Assembly (NCBI RefSeq): GCF_003001695.1
Contig: NZ_PVYX01000002.1
Coordinates: 1,426,001-1,490,000 of the forward strand
Origin: Flagellimonas meridianipacifica
GTDB taxonomy: Bacteria > Bacteroidota > Bacteroidia > Flavobacteriales > Flavobacteriaceae
Reading direction: 5' to 3'
Length of the DNA: 64,000 bases
Under the pieces are notes generated by a model. It had not been told where the DNA came from, searched no databases, and saw only the letters and a list, made by a program, of their open reading frames with translations. Position numbers and translations under genes: made by a program. Positions 24,924-34,018 of this stretch are shown piece by piece (position 1 is the stretch's first letter; each line of letters starts with the position of its first letter).

Positions 24924-25628
24924 ATGAAAGATCAAGATTTACTACTAGAAGATTACCTCGAATCCACAGATTTATTGAACTCTTATACCCATGACGAGAT
25001 TGGCGATGACCATCTATATACTGGCGTAAAAACCCCTATGAAGCCGGATGCTTTTGAGCTCTCGGATGATGAAAAAAAGGAACAGATTGCCGACCTTTTT
25101 GGTCAGATAATGGATGTTATGGGCTTGGACCTAACGGACGATTCCCTTAAAGGGACTCCCATGCGGGTGGCAAAAATGTATATAGATGAGATTTATTCGG
25201 GATTAAATCCCGCCAATAAGCCCAAGGTTGCCCTATTTGATAATAAATATCAATACAACCAAATGTTGGTTGAAAAGGACATCACCTTCTACTCCAATTG
25301 TGAACACCATTTTGTTCCTATAATTGGAAGAGCACATGTTGCATATATTTCGTCTGGTAAGGTCATAGGACTTTCCAAATTGAACCGTATTGTACAATAC
25401 TTTGCCAAACGCCCTCAGGTACAGGAACGATTGACCAATCAAATTGCTTTGGAACTCCAAGCTATTTTAGGTACTGAAGATGTGGCTGTCATTATTGATG
25501 CCAAACACCTATGTGTTTCCTCCCGAGGAATAAAGGATGATACTTCCGCCACGGTTACCTCTTTTTATGGGGGTAAATTCAATACTCCTGAAAAGATTCA
25601 GGAATTGTACAATTACATCAACAATTAA
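24924..25628 (+). CDS. folE: GTP cyclohydrolase I
   Basis: 234 residues. Converts GTP to 7,8-dihydroneopterin triphosphate, the first step of folate synthesis (cytoplasm). The zinc ligands are visible: C126 and H129 in SNCEHHFVP and C197 in KHLCVSSRGI. GLSKLNRIVQYFAKRPQVQE is the family signature. A variable 60-residue N-terminal extension precedes the catalytic domain, as is common in Flavobacteriia. Single gene ending in a strong hairpin. Confidence 0.97.
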   Translation: MKDQDLLLEDYLESTDLLNSYTHDEIGDDHLYTGVKTPMKPDAFELSDDEKKEQIADLFGQIMDVMGLDLTDDSLKGTPMRVAKMYIDEIYSGLNPANKPKVALFDNKYQYNQMLVEKDITFYSNCEHHFVPIIGRAHVAYISSGKVIGLSKLNRIVQYFAKRPQVQERLTNQIALELQAILGTEDVAVIIDAKHLCVSSRGIKDDTSATVTSFYGGKFNTPEKIQELYNYINN

Positions 25629-25657
25629 GGAATACTCTTTGAAAAAGAGCCATACAG

Positions 25658-25694
25658 GCAACCAGTAAACACCAGATTGGTGTTTACTGGTTGC
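25658..25694. terminator. Bidirectional terminator between folE and the sorbosone-dehydrogenase-like gene
   Basis: A perfect 17-bp stem (25658-25674 pairing with 25678-25694) with a 3-base loop. It starts 29 bases after the folE stop and includes the stop codon of the convergent gene (TAA read from 25686 to 25684), so it can serve both. Confidence 0.8.
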
Positions 25695-26874
25695 TGGCTA
25701 TGGTCCTTTCATATGTTACGCGATAAATGGCATCTCCATAATCGTCTGATATCAGCATGGACCCATCTTCCAAAAACAAAATGTCCACCGGGCGACCAAA
25801 TTGTTCCTGACTCTCATGGTCCAGCCAGCCTTCCAAGAATGTGGTATAGCTTACCGCTTTGTTATCTTCCAACTCCACCAATGAAATCTTATATCCCACC
25901 TTTTTAGAACGATTCCAAGAACCATGCTCGGCAATAAAAGCTTGGTTTTTATACTTTTTTGGAAACATTTCCCCTGTATAAAACTTTACCCCCAAAGGTG
26001 CTGTGTGCGCTCCCATGGCTTGAACCGGAGGCACAAAATCCTCACAAGGTCTTTGGTCACCGAATTCTGGGTCTTTAATAGTACCGCCATGACAAAATGG
26101 ATATCCAAAGTGTTGACCTTGTTCGGTAATTCTATTCAACTCACATGGAGGTATGTCATCCCCCATCATATCCCGACCATTGTCCGTAAACCACATTTCT
26201 TGTGTCTCTGGATGCCAGGTAAAACCCACTGTATTTCGTACCCCATGCGCATAGATTTCCCTATTGGAGCCATCAGGATCCATTCTAGTTATGGAGGCGT
26301 ATCTTTGGTCTGATACAGTACTATCGCAGATATTACAGGGTGCCCCTACAGGCACATAAAGCTTATCGTCCGGTCCAAAAGCAATATACTTCCAGCCATG
26401 GTGAAACTCGGTTGGATAATCATCATACACCACGGTAGGCTCGGAAGGATTTTCCAGCTCCTCCTCTATGTTATCATAGCGTAACAACCGATTAACTTCC
26501 GCTACGTATAAAGAACCATTTCTAAATGCAATTCCATTAGGTACTTCCAATGTGGAATCCAAGACAATTATGCGATCCGCTTTGTAATCTTGGTCCCGGT
26601 CCTGAATGGCATACACCGTTTTGTCGTTTCGCGTACCAACAAATAATGTCCCGTTGTTCCCCATAGCCATCGAACGCGCACCATCCACTTTATCTGCGTA
26701 TACTTCAATTTTAAAGCCATTGAGCAACTTCAACCGGTTAAGGGGCAATTCAGAGATTGGTTCCTCATACTGCTTGGTTTCAGTAGTTTTTTCACTATTT
26801 AATTTGTTTTTACAACCTATAACTAATACCATTAGGCATGTTAGCACTGTAGCTGCGGAAAAAAGATTTTTCAT
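25684..26874 (-). CDS. PQQ-dependent sugar/sorbosone dehydrogenase-like lipoprotein
   Basis: 396 residues from ATG 26874 (upstream in-frame start at 26922 rejected because MKNLFSAATVLTCLMVLVIGC is a clean lipoprotein signal). The mature part is a six-bladed beta-propeller of the soluble glucose/sorbosone dehydrogenase type: NGFKIEVYADKVDGARSMAM, PNGIAF, HGVRNTVGFTWHPET, WFTDNGRD, FIAEHGSWNR and a final PVDILFLEDGSMLISDDYGD. Whether it binds PQQ is unknown. Located in the envelope. Its 5' end follows the universal stress protein gene; the first bases of the longer frame would overlap that gene. Confidence 0.8.
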   Translation of the reverse strand: MKNLFSAATVLTCLMVLVIGCKNKLNSEKTTETKQYEEPISELPLNRLKLLNGFKIEVYADKVDGARSMAMGNNGTLFVGTRNDKTVYAIQDRDQDYKADRIIVLDSTLEVPNGIAFRNGSLYVAEVNRLLRYDNIEEELENPSEPTVVYDDYPTEFHHGWKYIAFGPDDKLYVPVGAPCNICDSTVSDQRYASITRMDPDGSNREIYAHGVRNTVGFTWHPETQEMWFTDNGRDMMGDDIPPCELNRITEQGQHFGYPFCHGGTIKDPEFGDQRPCEDFVPPVQAMGAHTAPLGVKFYTGEMFPKKYKNQAFIAEHGSWNRSKKVGYKISLVELEDNKAVSYTTFLEGWLDHESQEQFGRPVDILFLEDGSMLISDDYGDAIYRVTYERTIASNQ

Positions 26875-26918
26875 TTTATATAATAAAGAATAAAAAGGGT
26901 TACAACCTGAGGACATTT

Positions 26919-27686
26919 TCATGATAGAAGTAAAACCGGAACATTTACTTTTCGCAACAGCTGCTCGGTTTCGTCACTCTGGAAGCTAAATTTAACGGAT
27001 TTGGTTTTGGGAATACAAAACAACTGGGTTTTTGTTCGTTCAACATAGGAAGTGAGCCCGTCTATTGCGTTTGTTCCTTCGGAAAACACATAGGAAACCG
27101 TTTTGTTATCCGTCTCTTGCCCAGAAGTATCATTTTGTCTTCCCTTTTTAATGCTAAACAAACGTATAGGTTGGGTAGTTTCCTTTTTCAAAACCTGAAG
27201 AATTTCGTTCTTGGCATCTGGTATTGAATCACCGAAAATGCCTAAGGATAAATCTTTAAAAGATAGTAAGTTGTCTTTTTCACCAACAATCAATAAGGTC
27301 AGTTTTTCTTCAACCCCACCCAAAGCCCTATACTTGGGTTTTCCCAATACCAAAATGTCGGGATTTGTTTCTCTCAGGTAGCTCTTGAGTTTATTCTTCA
27401 CATTCCCATAACTAATGGTATATGAAATGTCTAAACTTTCATTTTCTCCCATGGTTTTTGTCAAATCTTGAATGGTTGATTTTGCGAGCCTACTATCTTC
27501 GTAAAGGTCACGTTTGGCCGAAAACTGATTGGCTTGTTTTACCACTTTCAACGGGGATTTGATATAGAGGGCTTCCACCCTACCACCAAGTGTTTTCGCA
27601 AGCTCCACGGCACTGCGCAGTGCAGATTTGGAAGAGTTGTCCATGTCCATCAAAACAGAAATATGGTATTTTGCTTTGGAAGCCAT
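26919..27686 (-). CDS. Universal stress protein (UspA family)
   Basis: 255 residues. The first half (about 6-125) is a UspA domain, opening with ISVLMDMDNSSKSALRSAVE and including PDILVLGKPK; the second half is a degenerate second domain ending NVPVLLLS, so this is a tandem USP. The G-2X-G-9X-G(S/T) ATP motif is not clear in either half. Cytoplasmic stress role, partner unknown. Upstream of and probably cotranscribed with the sorbosone-dehydrogenase-like gene. Confidence 0.75.
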   Translation of the reverse strand: MASKAKYHISVLMDMDNSSKSALRSAVELAKTLGGRVEALYIKSPLKVVKQANQFSAKRDLYEDSRLAKSTIQDLTKTMGENESLDISYTISYGNVKNKLKSYLRETNPDILVLGKPKYRALGGVEEKLTLLIVGEKDNLLSFKDLSLGIFGDSIPDAKNEILQVLKKETTQPIRLFSIKKGRQNDTSGQETDNKTVSYVFSEGTNAIDGLTSYVERTKTQLFCIPKTKSVKFSFQSDETEQLLRKVNVPVLLLS

Positions 27687-27832
27687 ACTGCGCTTAAAGT
27701 CTTATTAATGGTTATCAGAGAATTATAAAGATAACCATATTCCAGGTACGGCGGATTTATGCAAACAAGAGTTAACAATGACCGTAAGACGAATTTGTTG
27801 AATCTTCCCTACGGTCAATAACATTGAATTTT

Positions 27833-28669
27833 TTAAAACGACTCTTCAAAAAGTGCTTGTAGACTAGCCCATGATTTTGCATCCGCATCGGCATCATAAG
27901 CAAGAGGAAGTCCAAATTTTTCTCCATTGGCATCCGCCTCTTTACTTGTAAAGCTATGCTTAACTCCAGGATATGAAATATATTGATAACTAGCACCTAT
28001 GGAATCCATGGCCGATTTAAACGCCTCAATAGACTCTGGACTAATAAAAGGGTCGTCTGCCCCATTGCAAACCAATACTTTAGCCTTTAAATCAGAGCTG
28101 GGCATTACAGGTAATTGAACACCGCTGTGAAATGCAGCAACAGCATCTAGGTCCGCTCCAGAGTTGGCCATGGTGAGCGCCACACTTCCTCCAAAACAAT
28201 AACCAATGGCAGCAATTTTATCGGCGTCTACGGACTCATGTGATTTGAGTACAGCTAAAGCGGCATTAAATCGAGCTGTAGCCTCTGGAAGGTTGGTCAT
28301 TACGCTCATGGCAAATTTCCCGGCATCATCTGGATGATCGGCCAGCTTACCATCACCGTACATATCTACAGCGATCGCAGTATACCCTAATTCGGCTAGC
28401 ATATCTGCTCGCTCACGCACGTAATCATTATGCCCCCACCATTCATGAACTATTAAAACTCCTGGCCGTTTCTCGCTAGCATTTTCATCAAATGCAATAT
28501 ATCCTTTGAGATTTGTGGAATCCGTAGCATAAGTTACCTCCTCCCCTTTTACTTTTACAGGTAGTTCTTGAGAAACTTCTTCGGTTGCTTTTGTGGACTC
28601 CGATTTCTGTTTGCACGATGCAGCAAATACAAGTCCGAAAAATAGCATTAGTACGGTTAATTGTTTCAT
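27833..28669 (-). CDS. Dienelactone hydrolase family lipoprotein
   Basis: 278 residues with lipobox FAASC (C19). The alpha/beta-hydrolase core carries the DLH triad: C158 in GYCFGG, D205 or D206 in NGADDPF and H238 in VKHSF; VHEWWGHNDYVRERADMLA is the family's N-terminal signature. Such lipoproteins hydrolyse lactones or esters in the envelope; the substrate is unknown. Confidence 0.88.
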   Translation of the reverse strand: MKQLTVLMLFFGLVFAASCKQKSESTKATEEVSQELPVKVKGEEVTYATDSTNLKGYIAFDENASEKRPGVLIVHEWWGHNDYVRERADMLAELGYTAIAVDMYGDGKLADHPDDAGKFAMSVMTNLPEATARFNAALAVLKSHESVDADKIAAIGYCFGGSVALTMANSGADLDAVAAFHSGVQLPVMPSSDLKAKVLVCNGADDPFISPESIEAFKSAMDSIGASYQYISYPGVKHSFTSKEADANGEKFGLPLAYDADADAKSWASLQALFEESF

Positions 28670-28784
28670 TGTGATTGTTTTTTTGAGATTTATAAAGATA
28701 GCTAAAGAAGCGTAATGCTTTTGATGTTATTTCCACGAACTATACAATTCAGCTTATAACAGTCGCAAAAAAATCATTGGGATT

Positions 28785-30155
28785 TCAAAAAAGATGTCGG
28801 AATAGCTTTATCCATTTGAGAGGTAGTGTATATGGAGGATATCGGAAGGGAATATCTCCCCAATTTGGTTTTTTCACCAAGGATTTTTTATGCGAAAACA
28901 ACTTAAAGGAATGCTTACCGTGGTATCCTCCTATTCCAGATTCCCCGACTCCTCCAAAAGGAAGGTTTTTATTGGCTATGTGCATAATCACATCGTTGAT
29001 ACCACCACCTCCAAATCCATAAGTATTGATAATCTTTTGTTGGAATTTTTTCCTTGTTGAAAAAACATATAGCGATAAGGGTTTTTCATACCTAAGAATA
29101 ATATCCCCAATTTCTGATTCAGAATCATAGGACAAAATTGGGAGAATAGGCCCAAAAATTTCACCCTTCATCAGATGACTTTCCAGGTCAGGTTCATCAA
29201 TCAAGGTAGGTTCAATATATTGCGTTTCGTCATTAAAGGAGCCCCCAGAAAGCACGGTTTGTCCAGTTATCATAGCCTTTAGGGATTCATAATGCTTTTT
29301 TGTGGTTATTCGGGCAAGGTCATCCGATGCTTCAATCGAACTTCCATAAAACTTTTGGATATTTTTCTTTAGAGCATCAACAAAACCATCCTTTACACTT
29401 TTATGGACTAGAATATAATCAGGAGCAACACAAGTCTGTCCAGCATTCATGAACTTTCCCCAAACTATTCTTTTCGCGGCCAACTTGATGGCTGCTGTTT
29501 CGTCAACAATACATGGGTTTTTACCTCCCAACTCTAAAGTAACTGGAGTTAGATGTTCTGCCGCACTTTGGTAAATAATTTTACCAACGTGCGAGCTTCC
29601 CGTAAAAAAAATATAATCCCATTTGTGGGATAATAATTCTTGAGACACCTCTACCCCACCCTCTACAACGGAAACATATTCTTCATCAAATACCTCTTCC
29701 AAAAGCTTTAGAATTGCTCTTGATGTGTTTGGACTCAATTCGGAAGGTTTAAGCACCGCTGTATTCCCTGCTGCCAGAGCACCTATCAAAGGTGAAATAG
29801 CAAGCATAAAAGGATAATTCCATGGAGATATAATCAAGACTGTGCCATACGGTTCGTGATAAAGCCAATCAGATGAGGGAAAATTGGCCAAAGGCCCTGA
29901 AACCCGTTCTGGTCTTGTCCATTCATCCAGATTGTTTATAATATATTTCAACTCAGAGAGTACAATTTGAGTTTCCGTGACCAGACTCTCAAACTTCGGC
30001 TTTTTGAAATCTCTATAAATGGCCTCGCATATATCATCTTCATGAGCTATCAACGCCTTGTACAGTTTTTTCAAATAGGTTTTCCTATAGCTTACGTCTT
30101 TGGTTTGCTGTGAAGCGAAAAAAGATTTTTGAGTTTCAACCAAGTTCTTGATCAT
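28785..30155 (-). CDS. NAD(P)-dependent aldehyde dehydrogenase
   Basis: 456 residues, the short class-3-like form. Oxidises aldehydes to acids. Catalytic residues: N113 in ISPWNYPF, E208 in TLELGGK and C242 in NAGQTCVAPD; the nucleotide-binding GSSHVG is at about 186-191. The C-terminal end is hydrophobic and basic (YTLPLKWIKLFRHLF), as in class-3 ALDHs that associate with membranes and handle fatty aldehydes. Cytoplasmic or membrane-associated. No operon partner is obvious. Confidence 0.92.
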   Translation of the reverse strand: MIKNLVETQKSFFASQQTKDVSYRKTYLKKLYKALIAHEDDICEAIYRDFKKPKFESLVTETQIVLSELKYIINNLDEWTRPERVSGPLANFPSSDWLYHEPYGTVLIISPWNYPFMLAISPLIGALAAGNTAVLKPSELSPNTSRAILKLLEEVFDEEYVSVVEGGVEVSQELLSHKWDYIFFTGSSHVGKIIYQSAAEHLTPVTLELGGKNPCIVDETAAIKLAAKRIVWGKFMNAGQTCVAPDYILVHKSVKDGFVDALKKNIQKFYGSSIEASDDLARITTKKHYESLKAMITGQTVLSGGSFNDETQYIEPTLIDEPDLESHLMKGEIFGPILPILSYDSESEIGDIILRYEKPLSLYVFSTRKKFQQKIINTYGFGGGGINDVIMHIANKNLPFGGVGESGIGGYHGKHSFKLFSHKKSLVKKPNWGDIPFRYPPYTLPLKWIKLFRHLF

Positions 30156-30237
30156 AATTCAATGGTGTATTTGGGGCATCAAATAGTTTTAAAGAGAGAT
30201 TGTAGCAACAATTGATAAAAAAGTACCACCTACCGGA

Positions 30238-31428
30238 TTAGGCCTCAACAATATCCGTTTGGTCATCGTTAAACTTCATCCGCTTTCCACTCCAATAAGA
30301 GGCCGCAGCAAGATAAGAAGGTTTTACAGCCTCCAAACCAATTTCTATTGGAGCCGACACTTGTTTGCCCAATACTAAACCATCTAAAAAATCATCCATA
30401 TGGGCCCTGGTCAAGTTCTCATTGTTATCAAAAACAACGGGGGAACCTTCGTGTGGGGTGTAAATATATCCGGCCCTGAAAAGTTCTAATTTCCCTTTGG
30501 TTCCATGAAACAAAACAGAATCATGTTGGTTTTTGACAGGCAAAATGCTGCATTCGAATGTAAAATTCCATCCTGCTTTGTACTGAATAATAGTATTAAC
30601 CGTATCTGGATTTGTTCTGCCATCTTTAAGATGGTAAATCCCTCCTGACGTTACTGCATTCATGGGGTTGGGATCGTCCATCATCCATTGGGCGACATCT
30701 CCCCAGTGGGTCAGCAAATCTGATAAAATACCCGTTCCATACTCTTTATAGTGTCTCCAACCATCATATCGGGGCCAGTGATAATCCACTTTGGGTGAGT
30801 TCCCCAAAAATGTATCCCATTTAAAATTTTTGGGCATCGGTTGTTCTTCCAGTTTCCTCCGCTGCCATCCAAAATTGCTCCATACCGCACGCGCAAAAAT
30901 AATGTCCCCCAAAAGCCTGGAACCACTAAAGAATTCTTCCTTGACCCTTTTAAACATTTTACTACTGCGTTGTTGAGTTCCTGTTTGACATACCAATCCA
31001 CTTTCCTCAACGGCTTTTTTAAGAGGAAATCCCTCTTTATACTTCAAGGTCACCGGTTTCTCCAATAAGAGATGTTTGCCTGCTTCAAGTATTCTAATAG
31101 CGTAGTCCTTGTGAAGGTGGTCTGGAGTGGCCAACACCACAGCATCCACTTTCGAGTTTGAAAGAACTTCCTCTAAATCAAAGGTCGTTTTTATATTGTT
31201 CGTTTTGGTGTATTCCTGGGTGCGTTTTATTTGTTCATCCCATACATCACAAAAGATAATAGGTTCCATCCTATTTGTGGCCAGTAGTTCTTTCAGAACC
31301 CATCTTCCCCTTCTACCCGCTCCTACCAGTGCAATTCCAATCTTATCGTTGGCTCCCAAGATTTTGCTGTACGAATTTGCTGCCAAGGCCAACGCTCCTG
31401 TGCTTAAAAGAAAATCCCTACGTTTCAT
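30238..31428 (-). CDS. Gfo/Idh/MocA family oxidoreductase, Tat-exported
   Basis: 396 residues. The N-terminus MKRRDFLLSTGALALAANS is a twin-arginine signal, so the protein is exported folded with its NAD(P). The Rossmann motif is GIALVGAGRRGRWV and the EKP motif is in LLEKPVTLKY (about residue 123-125). The C-terminal beta-sheet domain follows (WNFTFECSILP). Such secreted members act on sugars or are bound by polysaccharide-use systems; substrate unknown. Confidence 0.9.
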   Translation of the reverse strand: MKRRDFLLSTGALALAANSYSKILGANDKIGIALVGAGRRGRWVLKELLATNRMEPIIFCDVWDEQIKRTQEYTKTNNIKTTFDLEEVLSNSKVDAVVLATPDHLHKDYAIRILEAGKHLLLEKPVTLKYKEGFPLKKAVEESGLVCQTGTQQRSSKMFKRVKEEFFSGSRLLGDIIFARAVWSNFGWQRRKLEEQPMPKNFKWDTFLGNSPKVDYHWPRYDGWRHYKEYGTGILSDLLTHWGDVAQWMMDDPNPMNAVTSGGIYHLKDGRTNPDTVNTIIQYKAGWNFTFECSILPVKNQHDSVLFHGTKGKLELFRAGYIYTPHEGSPVVFDNNENLTRAHMDDFLDGLVLGKQVSAPIEIGLEAVKPSYLAAASYWSGKRMKFNDDQTDIVEA

Positions 31429-31433
31429 GTGCT

Positions 31434-32732
31434 TTAATTTTGAGTTATTGGTGTTTCATGCAGTAATTCCATGCCAACAGATGTTCGGGGCTTGAAGCCT
31501 TTCCAATTTCCAGTATTGGCATTGGGTTCCAGGTCCAAGTATTCCATATTATCCTCTCCCCTTAGATGAATGCCTAAAAAAGCCGTGATAAAATGTTGAT
31601 TTACATTGTTTATTCTACGCATATCCCATACCGAATCCGCATAGCGCAAGTATTCATCGATATTGAGACCTTTTTGCATAGTTTCAACAGTAGGAGGATT
31701 TGGAGCTACATTATGCCGTGCATTGATATAGGTCAGTAAATACCTATCAGAATTTATGGCTCCTTGATAAATGGCCTTTATTCCTTTTTCATATCCAGAG
31801 ATATCATCCTCACTTCCAGCTATGAAAAATGTAGGTACCTCAAGTCCTGCCAATCCCTTGTCATCCCATACACCTCTGGTCATCCCCCAGGGTGCCATTG
31901 CCACAAAGGCCTTAATTCTAGAATCCATCATTTTCTTATAGGACTTACTGGACATCGTACGTTCATCTAGAGCGGTATTACCACCTGTCATCGATTTATA
32001 AAACCCAACTGCCGCTTCACTATAACCAGCACCGCAAGTATTCAATCCGCCGTAACCTCCCATGGAATACCCTACAAGTCCTGTTTTGGAAACATCCACC
32101 ATCCCTGATAAAAAACTACCGCTTTCAGGTTGGGAAAGTTTGTCAATTTCATTCAGCACAAAAAGTTGATCCAGAGACCTGTTCACCAAAGTACTGGTAA
32201 AGTTTGCAGCATCCTTGTAGGTTGAATCAGTGTGATCAATAGAGACAACAACATACCCTTTTGATGCCAAGTTCTCCGCCAAGTAAGTAAATAAAAAACG
32301 GGACCCTACATAACCGTGGGAAAGTATAACCAAAGGATATTTTTTTGATTCCTGAAGTATTTTTGCATTTCTAAGTGCTCTACCTTTAAATGTAAATGGC
32401 ACGACAGGTCTTCCCTCAGTTCCATTTCTACCTAAAACTTGAGTATATTCCTCTATTTCCTTGGTACCATTAGGAATTGTAGCAGGATACCAGGCCTCCA
32501 CCGTTATTTTTCTATCATAAATTGGTGCCTTGCCGTCAGCAATATTTAAAATGTCAGGTTGATTTTTATTAACAAACTCTAAAGCTTGCACCCCTACCCC
32601 ATAGTCACCACGTTCTGATAAGATGGGAGCATCCGGTAATGCGTCACCAATTAAGAATTCAGATTGGGCATTAGCATATATAGATAACAAAACAACAAAG
32701 GATAGAGCCGTCAAACGTACTTTTTTGTGCAT
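31434..32732 (-). CDS. Alpha/beta hydrolase, PAF-acetylhydrolase-like, secreted
   Basis: 432 residues from ATG 32732, which gives the signal peptide MHKKVRLTALSFVVLLSIYA; the longer frame from 32804 adds 24 non-signal residues. Nucleophile elbow GYSMGGYGG, oxyanion loop VILSHGYVGSR and SIDHTDSTY are typical of platelet-activating-factor acetylhydrolase-like esterases. Insert regions between 250 and 350 are long. It is 5 bases upstream of the Gfo/Idh gene, hence probably cotranscribed with it. Substrate unknown. Confidence 0.8.
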   Translation of the reverse strand: MHKKVRLTALSFVVLLSIYANAQSEFLIGDALPDAPILSERGDYGVGVQALEFVNKNQPDILNIADGKAPIYDRKITVEAWYPATIPNGTKEIEEYTQVLGRNGTEGRPVVPFTFKGRALRNAKILQESKKYPLVILSHGYVGSRFLFTYLAENLASKGYVVVSIDHTDSTYKDAANFTSTLVNRSLDQLFVLNEIDKLSQPESGSFLSGMVDVSKTGLVGYSMGGYGGLNTCGAGYSEAAVGFYKSMTGGNTALDERTMSSKSYKKMMDSRIKAFVAMAPWGMTRGVWDDKGLAGLEVPTFFIAGSEDDISGYEKGIKAIYQGAINSDRYLLTYINARHNVAPNPPTVETMQKGLNIDEYLRYADSVWDMRRINNVNQHFITAFLGIHLRGEDNMEYLDLEPNANTGNWKGFKPRTSVGMELLHETPITQN

Positions 32733-32869
32733 AAGAAAAAATTTCAGTTTCCAATAAATATACGTAAACTCAAGAAAAGAAAGTAAGCTGTCAACGCTGG
32801 ACAAGACTGACTTTTAACAGATATTAAATAGAATATTGCTATTTTGAGCCATGATTTAAAAAACCAGCT

Positions 32870-33352
32870 ATGAAATCTTTTAGTTTAAGAATAGTGTTCG
32901 TGTTGCTAATTGTACTCACCAACTCCTGTAATTTGGATGATGGAGTTGAGCAAACACCTCTTCCCAATTTTGAAGTGATTGGTCTCTGGGATTTGGTTGA
33001 GGTCAATATTAATCCCCCTCAAGACCTTAATATGGATGGTACAGCTTCTGCAAATTTGATGGACGAACTTGAATGCATCACAGGTAGTTTATTAATTGAT
33101 GGCAACCTAGTTTGGACTTTTGAGCAATCTGATATTGCGATAACAACCATCACAGGAGACATGTTCAGTGCCGATTGTAATGGGACCATAACGGGTACAG
33201 GAAGTTGGTTTTCGGATGAAACTGAAGTAACCTTTAGCGGCAATGATGATATTCTTACAGGTTTAAGAATTTCAGGAGACCAACTTGTAAATGATATTGG
33301 CGAAGATTTACCTGGAATACAAAGTTTTGTTTACGAATTAAGGCAACCCTGA
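32870..33352 (+). CDS. Lipocalin-like lipoprotein
   Basis: 160 residues with lipobox LTNSC (about residue 20). The mature part starts NFEVIGLWDLVEVNINPPQD, the opening strand of lipocalin-like proteins of Flavobacteriia, and has two Cys (ECITG, DCNGT) likely to be disulfide-linked. Single gene, divergent from the esterase gene and ending at the stop of the convergent methyltransferase gene. Ligand unknown. Confidence 0.7.
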   Translation: MKSFSLRIVFVLLIVLTNSCNLDDGVEQTPLPNFEVIGLWDLVEVNINPPQDLNMDGTASANLMDELECITGSLLIDGNLVWTFEQSDIAITTITGDMFSADCNGTITGTGSWFSDETEVTFSGNDDILTGLRISGDQLVNDIGEDLPGIQSFVYELRQP

Positions 33353-34012
33353 CTATTGCAGAGTCTTTTTAGCTAAAATCACCCACATTTGTTTGTCATC
33401 TTCCTTTTCCCATAAACCATGGTTTTCAATTTTGGAAACTATGGAAAAACCGGCTTGTTGTAGTTCCTTTTCTACATAATGCATGGCCAAGGAGTGCGCA
33501 GCCACCTGTTCCTCCCTTGATTTTCCTATGATGCGTTTTTTCAACTTTTCCAACACCATGATTTGGCCTTTTGACTTCAAGGCTTTCCGGATGTGATTAA
33601 TTACTTTTTTGTACGCTGTTATTTCGTGATAGGTATCAATAACAAAAACACAATCCAACGCACCTTCCGGTAATTTAGGATTATCATAGTCTCCAAGGAT
33701 GGTTATGATATTGCTCAAGTTTCTTGAATTGGCATTTTCACGTAAAGTGGCCAATCTATCATCTCTAACATCCACCGCATACACCCTTCCACTGCTTTCT
33801 ACTTTTCGTGCCAAGTGCATGGAAAGATATCCTTCATGACATCCAATATCCGCAACCACATCTCCTGCGGAAACTTCGGCCATTTCCAAAAGGAAATCGG
33901 TCTTCATCCACTTATCTCTTGATTCCCAATCACTGGAAGTATATTGAGCAAGGGATAAGGTAGATATCAACAGGGTGCACAAAAGACTAAAAAAGAGTCC
34001 AGTTTTTGTCAT
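33353..34012 (-). CDS. SAM-dependent methyltransferase with signal peptide
   Basis: 219 residues. The N-terminus (MTKTGLFFSLLCTLLISTLS, then LAQ) is a good signal peptide, and the rest is a class I methyltransferase: motif I VVADIGCHEGYLS (about 53-65), YAVDVRDD acidic loop, LDCVFVIDTYHEI motif IV. SAM is not expected outside the cytoplasm, so exported methyltransferases of this type are odd. It lies 6 bases after the sortilin-like gene and is probably cotranscribed with it. Confidence 0.8.
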   Translation of the reverse strand: MTKTGLFFSLLCTLLISTLSLAQYTSSDWESRDKWMKTDFLLEMAEVSAGDVVADIGCHEGYLSMHLARKVESSGRVYAVDVRDDRLATLRENANSRNLSNIITILGDYDNPKLPEGALDCVFVIDTYHEITAYKKVINHIRKALKSKGQIMVLEKLKKRIIGKSREEQVAAHSLAMHYVEKELQQAGFSIVSKIENHGLWEKEDDKQMWVILAKKTLQ

Positions 34013-34018
34013 CCAATG

